Assembly (NCBI GenBank): GCA_046724665.1
Contig: JBKOWZ010000282.1
Coordinates: 1-24,131, forward strand
Length of the DNA stretch: 24,131 bases
Origin: Actinocrinis sp046724665
GTDB lineage: Bacteria; Actinomycetota; Actinomycetes; Streptomycetales; Catenulisporaceae
Direction: 5' to 3'
Position 1 is the first letter of the stretch; each line of letters starts with the position of its first letter. Of the stretch, positions 8,224 to 16,413 are shown piece after piece. The translations under genes and the position numbers were made by a program. The notes beneath the pieces are model-generated. The model searched no databases. It was not told where the DNA came from and worked only from the letters and a program-made list of their open reading frames with translations.

Positions 8224-10035
8224 ATGAGGATGAGAGCCAATCGGACCTACCTGGCGCTCGCGGCGGTGACCGCGGGCGCTCTGGCACTGTCGGTCCCGCT
8301 GGTGACGCCGACCGCCGCGCGCGCCGCGACAGGTGAATCGTTGACCGTGGACCTGTCGTCAACGCGCGGAGCGTCAGCAGCGGTGGGGGAGGGGTTCCTG
8401 TACGGGATCAGCCAGGACGGCACGCTGCCGGTGGACCAGTACATCCAACCGCTGGGCATCACCGCGTACCGCGGTGGCGGACACGCCTCCGGCGGCTGGA
8501 TCGCGGACAACTACCAGTACGGCAACGCGACGAAGGCCGACGTCAACGAGGTCATCACGCAGGCGCGGCGGTTGACTCAGGGGTCGTATCACGCGCAGTA
8601 CCAGGTGATCCTGAGCGACATGTGGGGCGCGGACGGCGGTCAGCCCTCGAACGCGCAGTTCCCGTGCGACAACGGCAACTGCTCGAGCTGGGTGAGCTTC
8701 ATCGACCAGGCGGTCGGCGCGCTCCAGGCCTCCGGGCTGAAGCTCTCCTACGACATCTGGAACGAGCCGGACATCTCGGTCTTCTGGCGGGCCGGGGTGA
8801 ACAGCGCCCAGTACTTCAACATGTGGGACACCGCGTACCGGGAGCTGCGTAAGGTCGCCCCAGGCGCCACGATCGTCGGCCCGTCGTTCGCGTTCAGCCC
8901 GCTGGGCGCCTCCGGCCAGTGGAACACCTGGCTGTCGCACGTGAAGTCGGCGAGCACCGTGCCTGACATGATCACCAACCACCTCGAGGGTGACGTGGAC
9001 GACCCTGTGGCCATCGGCAACGCGCTGAACAGCGGCCTGTCCTCGTCGGGGATCGGTTCGCGTCCGCTGTCCGCTAACGAGTACCAGCCCTCCGACCGGC
9101 AGACCGCAGGTGTCACCGCCTGGTATCTGGCACGGTTCGCGCAGTCCGGGTACACCAATGCGATGCGCGGCAACTGGGTGTGCTGCCAGACCCCGAACCT
9201 GACCGGCGTGCTCACCAACAGCGGCGGCAGCTGGCAGCCGACCGGCAACTGGTGGGCGCTGCGCGACTACGCCGACATGACCGGCACGCTGGTGAGCACC
9301 TCCGGCCAGGTGAACAGCACCGCGATCTCGGCGTCGGTGGACAGCACGGCCAAGCGCGCCGTTGCCGTCATCGGCGACTCCAACGGCTACACCGGCGCCG
9401 CCTCGGTCACGTTCAACGGCCTGTCCTCGCAGTCCTCCTGGCTGTTGTCCAGCACCGGCAACGTTCACGTGCGCGTGGACCGCATTCCGGACCAGGCGCC
9501 GCTGTCCGCTCCGCAGGTCGTCTACAACCAGGACGTGAGTGGTACCAGCGGGTCGATCACCGTGCCGCTCACGTTCCAGGCCTCGCACGACGCCTTCGCG
9601 GTCTACCTGACGCCGGGTGGAACCTCGACCGGTGGCGGCAACAGTGGTCCGCTGCACGCGGTGGGTGCGGGTAAGTGCCTTGACGACCCGAACTCGACAA
9701 CGACGCTGGGCACCCAGCAGCAGATCTACACCTGCAACGGTGCCGCGAACCAGACGTGGACGAAGACCTCGTCGGGTGCGCTGACGGTGTCGGTGGGTGG
9801 TCAGACGCTGTGCCTGGACGCCAACAACCACGGCACGACGAATGGCACGAAGGCGATCATCTGGTCGTGCAACGGCCAGGCGAATCAGCAGTGGACCTTC
9901 AACTCGAACGGCACGATCACCGGCGTCCAGTCAGGGCTCTGCCTCGACGTGACCGGAGCATCGACCGCCAACGGTGCCCTCGTCGAGCTGTGGTCCTGCA
10001 ACGGCGGCAGCAACCAGCAATGGACCCTCGGATAA
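8224..10035 (+). CDS. Secreted clan GH-A (GH39-like) glycoside hydrolase with C-terminal ricin B lectin domain (copy 1)
   Basis: The protein has 603 residues. The ATG at 8224 is preferred over the upstream ATG 8209 because GGAGAGG lies six bases before it. Residues 1 to about 38 form a Sec signal peptide ending near AARA. The catalytic barrel has GEGFLYGISQDG, YRGGGHASGGWI and the acid/base motif YDIWNEPD (Glu181), characteristic of GH39 and related clan A enzymes. The likely nucleophile lies in LSANEYQP (Glu286). A beta-sandwich accessory domain (about 370-465) is followed by a short Gly/Ser/Thr linker and a ricin B / CBM13 trefoil (about 476-603: GKCLDDPNS, IIWSCNGQANQQWTF, LCLDVTGAST, ELWSCNGGSNQQWTL). 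It should act outside the cell; the sugar specificity is unknown. Next to a GH53 galactanase, an arabino- or galacto-configured target is a reasonable guess. It is a close copy of the gene at 11829-13631. Confidence 0.88.
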   Translation: MRMRANRTYLALAAVTAGALALSVPLVTPTAARAATGESLTVDLSSTRGASAAVGEGFLYGISQDGTLPVDQYIQPLGITAYRGGGHASGGWIADNYQYGNATKADVNEVITQARRLTQGSYHAQYQVILSDMWGADGGQPSNAQFPCDNGNCSSWVSFIDQAVGALQASGLKLSYDIWNEPDISVFWRAGVNSAQYFNMWDTAYRELRKVAPGATIVGPSFAFSPLGASGQWNTWLSHVKSASTVPDMITNHLEGDVDDPVAIGNALNSGLSSSGIGSRPLSANEYQPSDRQTAGVTAWYLARFAQSGYTNAMRGNWVCCQTPNLTGVLTNSGGSWQPTGNWWALRDYADMTGTLVSTSGQVNSTAISASVDSTAKRAVAVIGDSNGYTGAASVTFNGLSSQSSWLLSSTGNVHVRVDRIPDQAPLSAPQVVYNQDVSGTSGSITVPLTFQASHDAFAVYLTPGGTSTGGGNSGPLHAVGAGKCLDDPNSTTTLGTQQQIYTCNGAANQTWTKTSSGALTVSVGGQTLCLDANNHGTTNGTKAIIWSCNGQANQQWTFNSNGTITGVQSGLCLDVTGASTANGALVELWSCNGGSNQQWTLG

Positions 10036-10056
10036 CGCACTAAACAGACCCACACC

Positions 10057-10098
10057 CGAGCGGCAGCGCAGCCAGAGCACAGGCTGCGCTGCCGCTCG
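10057..10098 (+). terminator. Strong hairpin terminator after GH39-like copy 1
   Basis: A perfect 17-bp stem pairs CGAGCGGCAGCGCAGCC (10057-10073) with 10082-10098 around an 8-base loop, 22 bp after the stop codon. No T tract follows, as is common in high-GC actinomycetes. The same hairpin occurs after copy 2. Confidence 0.85.
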
Positions 10099-10190
10099 AG
10101 TTCCATACCCAAGCCATTCCACGCTCATCGACACGTCACCGGGATTTCCCGCCACGGCGACCCGCCGAGACCACCCCTTCGGCAGCAGTC

Positions 10191-10218
10191 TTGCCACACG
10201 AACTCGCGCCGATACTTT
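10191..10218 (+). promoter_or_regulatory. Possible promoter of the ATPase/DUF234 gene
   Basis: The -35-like TTGCCA (10191-10196) and -10-like TACTTT (10213-10218) are 16 bp apart. The -10 lies inside the first of three regularly spaced repeats, so those repeats could be an operator. Confidence 0.45.
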
Positions 10219-10249
10219 CGCCAGCGATACTATCTCTGACGAAACTATC
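10210..10249 (+). repeat. Three 10-bp direct repeats at exact 15-bp spacing
   Basis: CGATACTTTC (10210-10219), CGATACTATC (10225-10234) and CGAAACTATC (10240-10249) are separated by two 5-bp spacers. Neighbours differ by one base each. The array ends 4 bp before the GGAGG ribosome-binding site of the ATPase gene and is AT-rich for this DNA. It is most likely a binding array for a regulator of that gene. Confidence 0.75.
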
Positions 10250-10263
10250 AGCCGGAGGCTCCT

Positions 10264-11682
10264 GTGGTGGAATTCGTAGGCAGAAGGCGTGAGCTCGCCA
10301 CGCTCGGCCGCGCGCTCGACGAGGTGCGGGCCGCCGCGGGCTCCTCGCACCCCGGCCGGTGTCTGGTGCTGCGGGGTCGTCGGCGGATCGGGAAGTCCGC
10401 GCTGGTCGAGGAGTTCGTCCGACGCAGCCGCGTGCCTTACGTCTTCCACACGGCCGAGATCGGATTCGGCGACGACCCGCTTGCCGAGTTCATCCGGGAA
10501 GTGGCGGTCTCGGCCCTGCCCGACGCGCAGCTGTTCGCCGAAGCGACGCCTGGGAACTGGGCGGCGGCGCTGCGGCAGCTTGCCGGCATCCTGCCCGAAG
10601 ACCAGGCCAGCGTCGTGGTGCTCGACGAGGTCCCCTATCTGATGGATGACTCCGGGGCGTTCGAGAGCGTGTTGCAGCGGGCCTGGGACCGCGAGCTCTC
10701 ACGCAAGCCGGTGCTCCTGCTGTTGATCGGTTCCGACCTGTCGATGATGGAGGCGCTCACCTCGTACGGGCGGCCGTTCCACCAGCGTGGTGCCGACATG
10801 CCGATCGGCCCGCTGAACGTCGCGGACGTCGCCGCGATGACCGGTCTGGGGGCGGCTGAGGCGTTCGACGCGGAACTGGTGACCGGCGGGCTTCCCATCC
10901 TGTGCGCGCGTTGGCGGCGCGGCGAGGATCTCTGGTCCTTCCTGGAGCACGAACTCGCGGAGCCGGTGAGCCCGTTGATCGCGTCGGCGCAGCTCTCGCT
11001 GGCCGCGGAGTTCCCGGACCACGCCCAGGCGCGCGCCGTACTCGGGGCGATCGGCAGCGGCGAGCGGACCTTCACGAACATCGCGCGCGCCGCCGGGGGC
11101 ATCTCCCACTCGACTCTCGCACGTGCGGCGGACCTCCTGGTCGCAAAGCGGATCGTCGCCGCCGAGCTACCGGTTTCGCTGCGCCCCTCGAAGGAGCGCC
11201 GTTATCGGATCACGGACTCCTACCTGCGCTTCTACTTCGCGTTCCTGGCATCACACCGTGCGGAGATCGACCGGATGCGCTCGGATCTGACCCTGGAGAG
11301 GATCAGGCGGGGATGGCCGGCATGGCGGGGCCGGGCGATCGAGCCGCTGGTGCGCGAGTCGCTCCTGCGCCTGCTGCCGAGCCGGGACATCCCCGCGGCG
11401 TCCATCGTCGGTGGATATTGGACCCGGAGCAACGACGTGGAAATCGACATCGTCGGCGCGGACAGGGAACCGGTCGCCCGGAAGCTGATGTTCTTGGGCT
11501 CCGTCAAGTGGCTTGAGAAAGCGCCGTTCGACGCGCATGACCTGGTCGCACTGCAACGGCACCGCGACCGCGTGACCGAGGAGCCGATCCCCTTGCTCGC
11601 CGTGAGCCGATCGGGCAGCACCGCCGAACACGTGGACGCGGTCTTCGGCCCGGACGATCTACTCCAGCCTTGGACCGACTGA
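10264..11682 (+). CDS. Archaeal-ATPase-family P-loop protein with C-terminal DUF234 nuclease-like domain
   Basis: A 472-residue cytosolic protein. The N-terminal P-loop ATPase shows the opening FVGRRREL, a Walker A GRRRIGKSAL (about residues 38-47), a Walker B VVVLDEVPYL and a sensor-like LLLIGSDLSMM. A winged-helix segment follows (RTFTNIARAAGGISHSTLAR). The C-terminal DUF234 region includes YRITDSYLRFYFAFL and a PD-(D/E)XK-like pattern: the acidic NDVEIDIVGAD strand, then FLGSVKW with a lysine, where the usual Glu is replaced by Gly/Ser. Such proteins are widespread, often mobile, and have unclear roles; some have been linked to DNA-associated or defence functions. The start is GTG 10264 (or GTG 10267), with GGAGG at 10254-10258. 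Odd context: it is the only gene between two inverted copies of a sugar hydrolase gene, with its own repeat-bearing upstream region, so it may be an insertion unrelated to sugar use. Confidence 0.85.
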   Translation: MVEFVGRRRELATLGRALDEVRAAAGSSHPGRCLVLRGRRRIGKSALVEEFVRRSRVPYVFHTAEIGFGDDPLAEFIREVAVSALPDAQLFAEATPGNWAAALRQLAGILPEDQASVVVLDEVPYLMDDSGAFESVLQRAWDRELSRKPVLLLLIGSDLSMMEALTSYGRPFHQRGADMPIGPLNVADVAAMTGLGAAEAFDAELVTGGLPILCARWRRGEDLWSFLEHELAEPVSPLIASAQLSLAAEFPDHAQARAVLGAIGSGERTFTNIARAAGGISHSTLARAADLLVAKRIVAAELPVSLRPSKERRYRITDSYLRFYFAFLASHRAEIDRMRSDLTLERIRRGWPAWRGRAIEPLVRESLLRLLPSRDIPAASIVGGYWTRSNDVEIDIVGADREPVARKLMFLGSVKWLEKAPFDAHDLVALQRHRDRVTEEPIPLLAVSRSGSTAEHVDAVFGPDDLLQPWTD

Positions 11683-11755
11683 TCGCCTGGGACCGGCTCA
11701 GCAGCAGTAGTGGGTCTCGGTTCCCTGGTGCAGGAAGGTTGTTCGCATAAAACGT

Positions 11756-11797
11756 GAGCGGCAGCGCAGCCTGTGGGTTCTGGCTGCGCTGCCGCTC
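11756..11797 (-). terminator. Strong hairpin terminator after GH39-like copy 2
   Basis: A 16-bp perfect stem (GAGCGGCAGCGCAGCC at 11756-11771, partner 11782-11797) with a 10-base loop. It is homologous to the copy 1 hairpin at 10057-10098. It lies in the convergent gap between the ATPase gene and copy 2 and could stop transcription from both sides. Confidence 0.85.
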
Positions 11798-11828
11798 GGG
11801 TGTGGGTCTGGCGGGTCTGTTTAGTGCG

Positions 11829-13631
11829 TTATCCGAGGGTCCATTGCTGGTTGCTGCCGCCGTTGCAGGACCACAGCTCGACCAGCGCGCCGTTGGCCGT
11901 GGAGGCTCCGGTCACGTCGAGGCAGAGGCCTGACTGGACTCCGGTGATGGTGCCGTTGGCGTTGAAGTTCCATTGCTGGTTCACCTGGCCGTTGCAGGAC
12001 CAGATGATCACCTTCGTGCCGTTGGTCGTGCCCTGCGCGTTGGCGTCCAGGCAGAAGGTCTGGCCGGAGACGGTCACGGTGATCTGACCGGAGGAGGTCT
12101 TCGTCCAGGTCTGGTTCGCAGTGCCGGTGCAGGTGTAGATCTGCATCTGCGTACCCTGCGTCGTCGTCGAGTTCGGATCGTCAAGGCACTTACCCGCGCC
12201 GACAGCGTGCAGCGGACCACTGTTGCCGCCACCGGTCGAGGTTCCACCCGGGGTCAGGTAGACCGCGAAGGCGTCGTGCGTGGCCTGGAAGTTGAGCGGC
12301 ACCGTGATCGAGCCGCTACTACCGTTCACGTCCTGGTTGTAGACGACCTGCGGAGCGGACAGCGGCGCCTGGTCCGGAATGCGGTCAACGCGCACGTGGA
12401 CGTTGCCGGTGCTCGACAACAGCCAGGACTGCGACGACAGGCCGTTGAACGTCACCGAGGCGCCGCCGGTGAACCCGTTGGAGTCCCCGATGATGGCGAC
12501 GGCGCGCTTGGCCGTGCTGTCTGCGGAGGCTGAGATCGCCGTGGAGCCTATCTGCCCTGAGGTGTTCACCAGCGTGCCGGTCATGTCCGCGTAGTCGCGC
12601 AGCGCCCACCAGTTGCCGGTCGGCTGCCAGGTCCCGCCCGACTGCGTGAGCACGCCGGTCAGGTTCGGGGTGATGCAGCACACCCAGTTGCCGCGCATCG
12701 CGTTGGTGTACCCGGACTGGGCGAACCGTGCCAGGTACCACGCGGTGACGCCCGCGGTTTGCCGGTCAGCGGGCTGGTACTCGTTGGCCGACAGCGGACG
12801 CGAACCGATCCCGGACGAGGACAGGCCGCTGTTGAGCGCGTTGCCGACGGTCACCGGGTCATCGACGTCGCCCTCGAGGTGGTTGGTGATCATGTCCGGG
12901 ACGGTGCCCGCGGATTTGACGTGTGCGAACCAGGTGTTCCACTGCCCCGGCGCGCTCAGCGGGGTGTACGCGAAGGACGGGCCGACGATCGTGGCGCCGG
13001 GGGCGACCTTACGCAGCTCCCGGTACGCGGTGTCCCACATGTTGAAGTACTGCGTGCTGTTGACCCCGGCCTTCCAGAAGACCGAGATGTCCGGCTCGTT
13101 GTCGATGTCGTAGGCGAGCTTGAGGCCCGAAGCCTGGAGCGCGGTCACCGTCTGGTCGATGAAAGTTGCCCAGTTCGTGCAGTTGCCGTTGTCGCAGGGG
13201 TACATCGTGTTCGACGGCTGACCGCCGTTGAGGCCGTAGAGGTCGGTGAGCAGCACCTGGTACTGCGCGTGGTACGGCGACTGGGTCAGGCGCCTGGCCT
13301 CGGCGAGGATGGAGTCGATGTCGGCCTGGGTCGCGGAGCCGAAGGTGTAGTTGTCCTTGATCCAGCCGCCGGAGAACCAGCCGCCGCCGCGGAACGCGTT
13401 CATCCCCAGCGGTGCGATGAACTGGTCGGCCGGCTGCGTGCCGTCCTGGCTGAAGCCGTACAGGAAGCCCTCGCCGACCCCGGTCGAGGGGCCTCGCGCC
13501 GAGGCCAGGTTCACGCTCAGCGAAACGCCGGCGGCCGCGTGGCCCGCGGTCGGTGCCAGCATCGCCAGCGGCAGGGCCAGTGTCGCCGCGGCCGCCAACG
13601 CGAGACGGCCGAATTTTGATCTCACCCTCAT
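11829..13631 (-). CDS. Secreted clan GH-A (GH39-like) glycoside hydrolase with C-terminal ricin B lectin domain (copy 2)
   Basis: The protein has 600 residues, starts at ATG 13631 with GAGGAG upstream, and has a Sec signal peptide (residues 1 to about 33, cleavage near GHAAA). Domain order is the same as in the gene at 8224-10035: a clan A barrel with GEGFLYGFSQDG and FRGGGWFSGGWI, an accessory sandwich, a linker and a ricin/CBM13 trefoil. By eye about four fifths of residues match, and the last third is nearly identical; only a one-residue indel (SSQSW for SSQSSW) and signal-peptide length separate them. The acid/base Glu179 and candidate nucleophile Glu284 are kept. The residue before the NEP motif is Asp177 where copy 1 has Trp179, and Ile/Trp/Ser changes occur near the substrate cleft, so specificity may differ. 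It has its own promoter and paired operator and is probably transcribed alone. Confidence 0.88.
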   Translation of the reverse strand: MRVRSKFGRLALAAAATLALPLAMLAPTAGHAAAGVSLSVNLASARGPSTGVGEGFLYGFSQDGTQPADQFIAPLGMNAFRGGGWFSGGWIKDNYTFGSATQADIDSILAEARRLTQSPYHAQYQVLLTDLYGLNGGQPSNTMYPCDNGNCTNWATFIDQTVTALQASGLKLAYDIDNEPDISVFWKAGVNSTQYFNMWDTAYRELRKVAPGATIVGPSFAYTPLSAPGQWNTWFAHVKSAGTVPDMITNHLEGDVDDPVTVGNALNSGLSSSGIGSRPLSANEYQPADRQTAGVTAWYLARFAQSGYTNAMRGNWVCCITPNLTGVLTQSGGTWQPTGNWWALRDYADMTGTLVNTSGQIGSTAISASADSTAKRAVAIIGDSNGFTGGASVTFNGLSSQSWLLSSTGNVHVRVDRIPDQAPLSAPQVVYNQDVNGSSGSITVPLNFQATHDAFAVYLTPGGTSTGGGNSGPLHAVGAGKCLDDPNSTTTQGTQMQIYTCTGTANQTWTKTSSGQITVTVSGQTFCLDANAQGTTNGTKVIIWSCNGQVNQQWNFNANGTITGVQSGLCLDVTGASTANGALVELWSCNGGSNQQWTLG

Positions 13632-13650
13632 GGGCGAACTCCTCGGGTCG

Positions 13651-13670
13651 GCGCCACGTCGCTGTGGCGC
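13651..13670 (-). promoter_or_regulatory. Hairpin in the 5' leader of GH39-like copy 2
   Basis: GCGCCAC (13651-13657) and GTGGCGC (13664-13670) form a perfect 7-bp stem with a 6-base loop. It lies between the operator and the ribosome-binding site, inside the expected transcript. It may stabilise the mRNA; no known riboswitch fits. Confidence 0.4.
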
Positions 13671-13678
13671 ATGATCAG

Positions 13679-13705
13679 TCGAATCGATTCGCGCAAACGA
13701 TTCGA
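13679..13705 (-). promoter_or_regulatory. 27-bp paired LacI operator, GH39-like copy 2
   Basis: Arms TCGAATCG (13679-13686) and CGATTCGA (13698-13705) are perfect inverted repeats across an 11-bp spacer. The operator begins 4 bp after the -10 box in the direction of transcription. Confidence 0.85.
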
Positions 13706-13709
13706 TGGG

Positions 13710-13738
13710 ATGGTACGGCCGGGGGCATACCCGGTCAA
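13710..13738 (-). promoter_or_regulatory. Promoter of GH39-like copy 2
   Basis: On the minus strand, the -35 TTGACC (13733-13738) and -10 TACCAT (13710-13715) are separated by exactly 17 bp. This is the same arrangement as at the copy 1 and importer promoters. Confidence 0.75.
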
Positions 13739-13777
13739 CGTTCCCGTCGTGTGCTTGGGACCGCGCGGCTCGCTCGC

Positions 13778-15562
13778 CTATCGCGACGCTCGCCGTTCCC
13801 AGGCGGCGGCGAGGATCAGGTAGGCGCTGGCGGTCCAGGTGTACGCGCGGTCGCGCAGCGCGGCCCCGGTCAACGCGTCGAAGTTCTCCGCGAAGCCGGA
13901 CTGCTCGCACAGCCTCCGAAACCTGGCACTGATCTCGTCGGCCAGATCCGGGTGCCCGCCGCGGCGCAGCCCGTCCTCGATCAGGATCGTGCTCGGCGCC
14001 CAGACCGGCCCGCGCCAGTATCCGTCGCTCTGGTAGTGCGGCGAGGACGGGTGCTCGGTGGCCAGGCCGAACTCGGTCAGGTGGTTCTTGATGCGCTGCG
14101 CGAGGGCGGCCATCACCTCGGCGGGCAACTCGTCGCCGAGCACCACGGGCATCAGGTCCAGCAGGCTCGCACTGGTCCACGTCCGGCCGCTGTCCATCCC
14201 GCGCGCGACGAAGCGTTCCTGTTCGCCGTCCCACAGCTGCTCGATCAGGGCTGTACGCATACTGTCCGCGGCCTGCGTCCACCGCGTGGCGGCCGCGGCG
14301 TCGCCGTGCTCCTCGGCCAGCCGTGACAGAGTCCTCATCTGCACCACCAGGAACGCGGCGAGGTCGGCGGACTCGATCACGCGCTCGGGGTCGAAGGTGG
14401 TGGCGTTGTCCCAGCCGCTGTCGTTGCCGTGGTGGTAGTGCGGCAGGTCGCCGCCCGGGGCCCGCCGTGCGTCCAGCCAGTACCGGGTCCAGCGCCCCAG
14501 CCGTTCGTACGCCGCGGCCAGCTCGGCGCGTGGCAGCGGCTCCGATATTCGTGCCCTGAGATGATTCAGAGCCCAGCCGTGGATCGGGGGCTTGACGTAG
14601 TTGTAGAGGATCTCCGAGTGGGTCACCGAGTCGGGCAGCGCGCCGGCCTGGTCCTGGTGGTCGAACGGCAGCGCGAACTGGTCCCAGGCCAGGTCCGCCA
14701 GCCCCGGGGCGAGGGCGAGCGCGTTGAAGCAGTGGTCCCAGCTCCACACCTTGTCCATCCAGTGCTTCGACATCAGCACCGCGGGACGGCGCGCGAACCC
14801 GGCCGGCCGGACCGTGGCCGACCACAGCACGTAGGCGGCCAGCGCCGCGGCCGGAGTGCGCTCGCTGCGCCACGGGGCGACCGCATCGACGAAGGCGTCG
14901 AATTCGGCCCGCGCCGCGTCGGCGAGCTGCCCGAAGGACCCCGGCCCCGTGGGGCGGTAGGGCGGCCGGCTGCTGTCGTATTCCTCGATCGCGATCTCCC
15001 ACATCCCGCCGGACTCGGACAGGTGCAGTGCGCGCTCGCCGGCGCCGAGGCGCTGCGGCCCGACGGCCTGCGCCGCGTCTCCGGCCAACACGGTGACCCG
15101 ATAGCGTCGCCCGGTCTCGTACACGGTGAAAACGTGCGCGCCGTCCACCGGATCGCGGTAGAGGTACGTGCCGCTGAACGGGGTGAGCGCCGGATCGGCC
15201 GCGATCACGTGCAGGCCGAGGCCTTCGCCGCGCAGCCGCACTGTGTCAACGCTCTCATAGACCAGCTCGATCCGGCCGGATCCCGTGCCGGCGCCGTGGT
15301 GCGGGTCTCCGTCCAGCGACCAGGTCAGCAGCGTCGGTGTCGCGGTGACGGTGGTCTCGGCCCGCGCGCCGCCGAGGACGGGGACCAGGCGCAGCACCGG
15401 GTGCATCCCGGTTTGGTGCGAGATCAGGTGCAGGTCGGGGGCGTAGGTGTTCTGCGCGGTCACCGGCGAGATGTTGAACCAGGCCCCGAAGCGGCTGAAC
15501 GGGATGTCGCGGATGGAGAAGCTGAGGCCGGTGCGGGCGGGCGGCATGCGCGAAGTTCTCAT
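13778..15562 (-). CDS. Cytosolic GH63/GH37-like (alpha/alpha)6 glycoside hydrolase
   Basis: About 594 residues without a signal peptide, so intracellular. The N-terminal half is a beta-sandwich-like region (SIRDIPFSRFGAWFNISP, FSGTYLYRDPVDG). The C-terminal half is an (alpha/alpha)6 toroid with motifs shared by GH63 and GH37 enzymes and the mannosylglycerate-hydrolase group: MSKHWMDKVWSWDHCFNALAL, DHQDQAGALPDS, HGNDSGWDNATTF (candidate catalytic Asp385), and DGYWRGPVWAPSTILIEDGL. Its likely job is to hydrolyse the oligosaccharide brought in by the adjacent importer; anomeric and linkage specificity cannot be read from the sequence. The ATG at 15562 is 11 bp after the permease stop, so it is the last gene of the importer operon. 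The ribosome-binding site is weak, suggesting translational coupling; an internal ATG at codon 6 is an alternative start. Confidence 0.85.
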   Translation of the reverse strand: MRTSRMPPARTGLSFSIRDIPFSRFGAWFNISPVTAQNTYAPDLHLISHQTGMHPVLRLVPVLGGARAETTVTATPTLLTWSLDGDPHHGAGTGSGRIELVYESVDTVRLRGEGLGLHVIAADPALTPFSGTYLYRDPVDGAHVFTVYETGRRYRVTVLAGDAAQAVGPQRLGAGERALHLSESGGMWEIAIEEYDSSRPPYRPTGPGSFGQLADAARAEFDAFVDAVAPWRSERTPAAALAAYVLWSATVRPAGFARRPAVLMSKHWMDKVWSWDHCFNALALAPGLADLAWDQFALPFDHQDQAGALPDSVTHSEILYNYVKPPIHGWALNHLRARISEPLPRAELAAAYERLGRWTRYWLDARRAPGGDLPHYHHGNDSGWDNATTFDPERVIESADLAAFLVVQMRTLSRLAEEHGDAAAATRWTQAADSMRTALIEQLWDGEQERFVARGMDSGRTWTSASLLDLMPVVLGDELPAEVMAALAQRIKNHLTEFGLATEHPSSPHYQSDGYWRGPVWAPSTILIEDGLRRGGHPDLADEISARFRRLCEQSGFAENFDALTGAALRDRAYTWTASAYLILAAAWERRASR

Positions 15563-15573
15563 TTCGTCGGGGG

Positions 15574-16413
15574 CTAGTCCTTGACTGCGCCGGTGGTGAT
15601 TGCGGCACTGATGTGGCGTTGGGCGAGGGTGAGCAGCGCGGTGGCGGGGATGGACGCGATGGTGGCGGTGGCCATGATGGCGTTCCATTGCTGGTTGTTG
15701 TTGCCGATGTAGTGGTAGATGCCGAGGGTGATGGGTTGGTGGGGGCCGGCGGGGTCGAGGGTGGCGGCATAGAGGAAGTCGGACCAGGCCCACAGGTAGG
15801 TGAACAGGGCGACGGTGATGGTCGTGTTGCGGGAGAGCGGCAGCACGATGGCGGTGAAGGTGCGCAGGGGGCCGGCGCCGTCGGTGCGGGCGGCTTGGAG
15901 CAGCTCGTCGGGGATGCTGCGGATGAAGGCGGTGTAGAGCAGGACGGCGAACGGGACGGCGAGGGTGGTGTCGGCGGCGATGAGACCGGGCAGGGTGTTG
16001 ATGAGGTGGGTGTTGAGCAGGATGGTGTAGAAACCCATGGCCATGATGATCCCGGGGATCATCTGTGCGGCCAGCAGGAGGAGGGTGAGGGTTCCTGCGC
16101 CTTTGGGGTGGAGTTTGGCCAGTGAGTAGCCGGCAGGGGCGGCGAACAGCACGGTGAGTGCGACGGTCGCGAGGGCGACGAGCAGGCTGGTGCCCAGGTA
16201 CGGGAGTTGCTCGTGCAGGACGGCGCGGTAGCCGTCGAGGGTGGGGTGCAGAGGCAGCAGGTTGGGGGGAGTCTTGCGAAGGTCCTGGTCGCGGGTGAGG
16301 GATGCGTTGAGCATCCAGTAGACCGGGTAGAGCATCAGGGCGGTCAGGACGAGGCCGAGCAGGGTCTTGCCGAGGCTGCGGCGGCGTACTGCCGGGGGGC
16401 GTGAGGGCGTCAT
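15574..16413 (-). CDS. ABC sugar importer permease, MalG/CUT1 type
   Basis: A 279-residue inner-membrane protein with about six hydrophobic segments (for example LGKTLLGLVLTALMLYPVYW at the N-terminus, then TSLLVALATVALTVLFAAPA and LTLLLLAAQMIPGIIMAMGF). It carries the cytoplasmic EAA loop that docks the ATPase (LLQAARTDGAGPLRTFTAIVLP). It forms the translocation channel with the permease encoded just upstream. The start ATG 16413 overlaps the upstream stop in the 4-bp ATGA arrangement (16410-16413), a mark of translational coupling and equal expression. A longer open frame upstream is a shadow of the other permease gene. Confidence 0.95.
   Translation of the reverse strand: MTPSRPPAVRRRSLGKTLLGLVLTALMLYPVYWMLNASLTRDQDLRKTPPNLLPLHPTLDGYRAVLHEQLPYLGTSLLVALATVALTVLFAAPAGYSLAKLHPKGAGTLTLLLLAAQMIPGIIMAMGFYTILLNTHLINTLPGLIAADTTLAVPFAVLLYTAFIRSIPDELLQAARTDGAGPLRTFTAIVLPLSRNTTITVALFTYLWAWSDFLYAATLDPAGPHQPITLGIYHYIGNNNQQWNAIMATATIASIPATALLTLAQRHISAAITTGAVKD

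Noticed and set aside
13719..13734. Hairpin CCGGG...CCCGG as a terminator after the GH63-like gene
   Set aside because: Only a 5-bp stem, and it falls within the -35/-10 spacer of the copy 2 promoter; readthrough from the importer operon cannot be excluded.
15003..15793. Upstream extension of the GH63-like frame into the permease gene
   Set aside because: Composition is Pro/Thr/His-rich with no homology; it overlaps the permease C-terminus antiparallel to its real frame.
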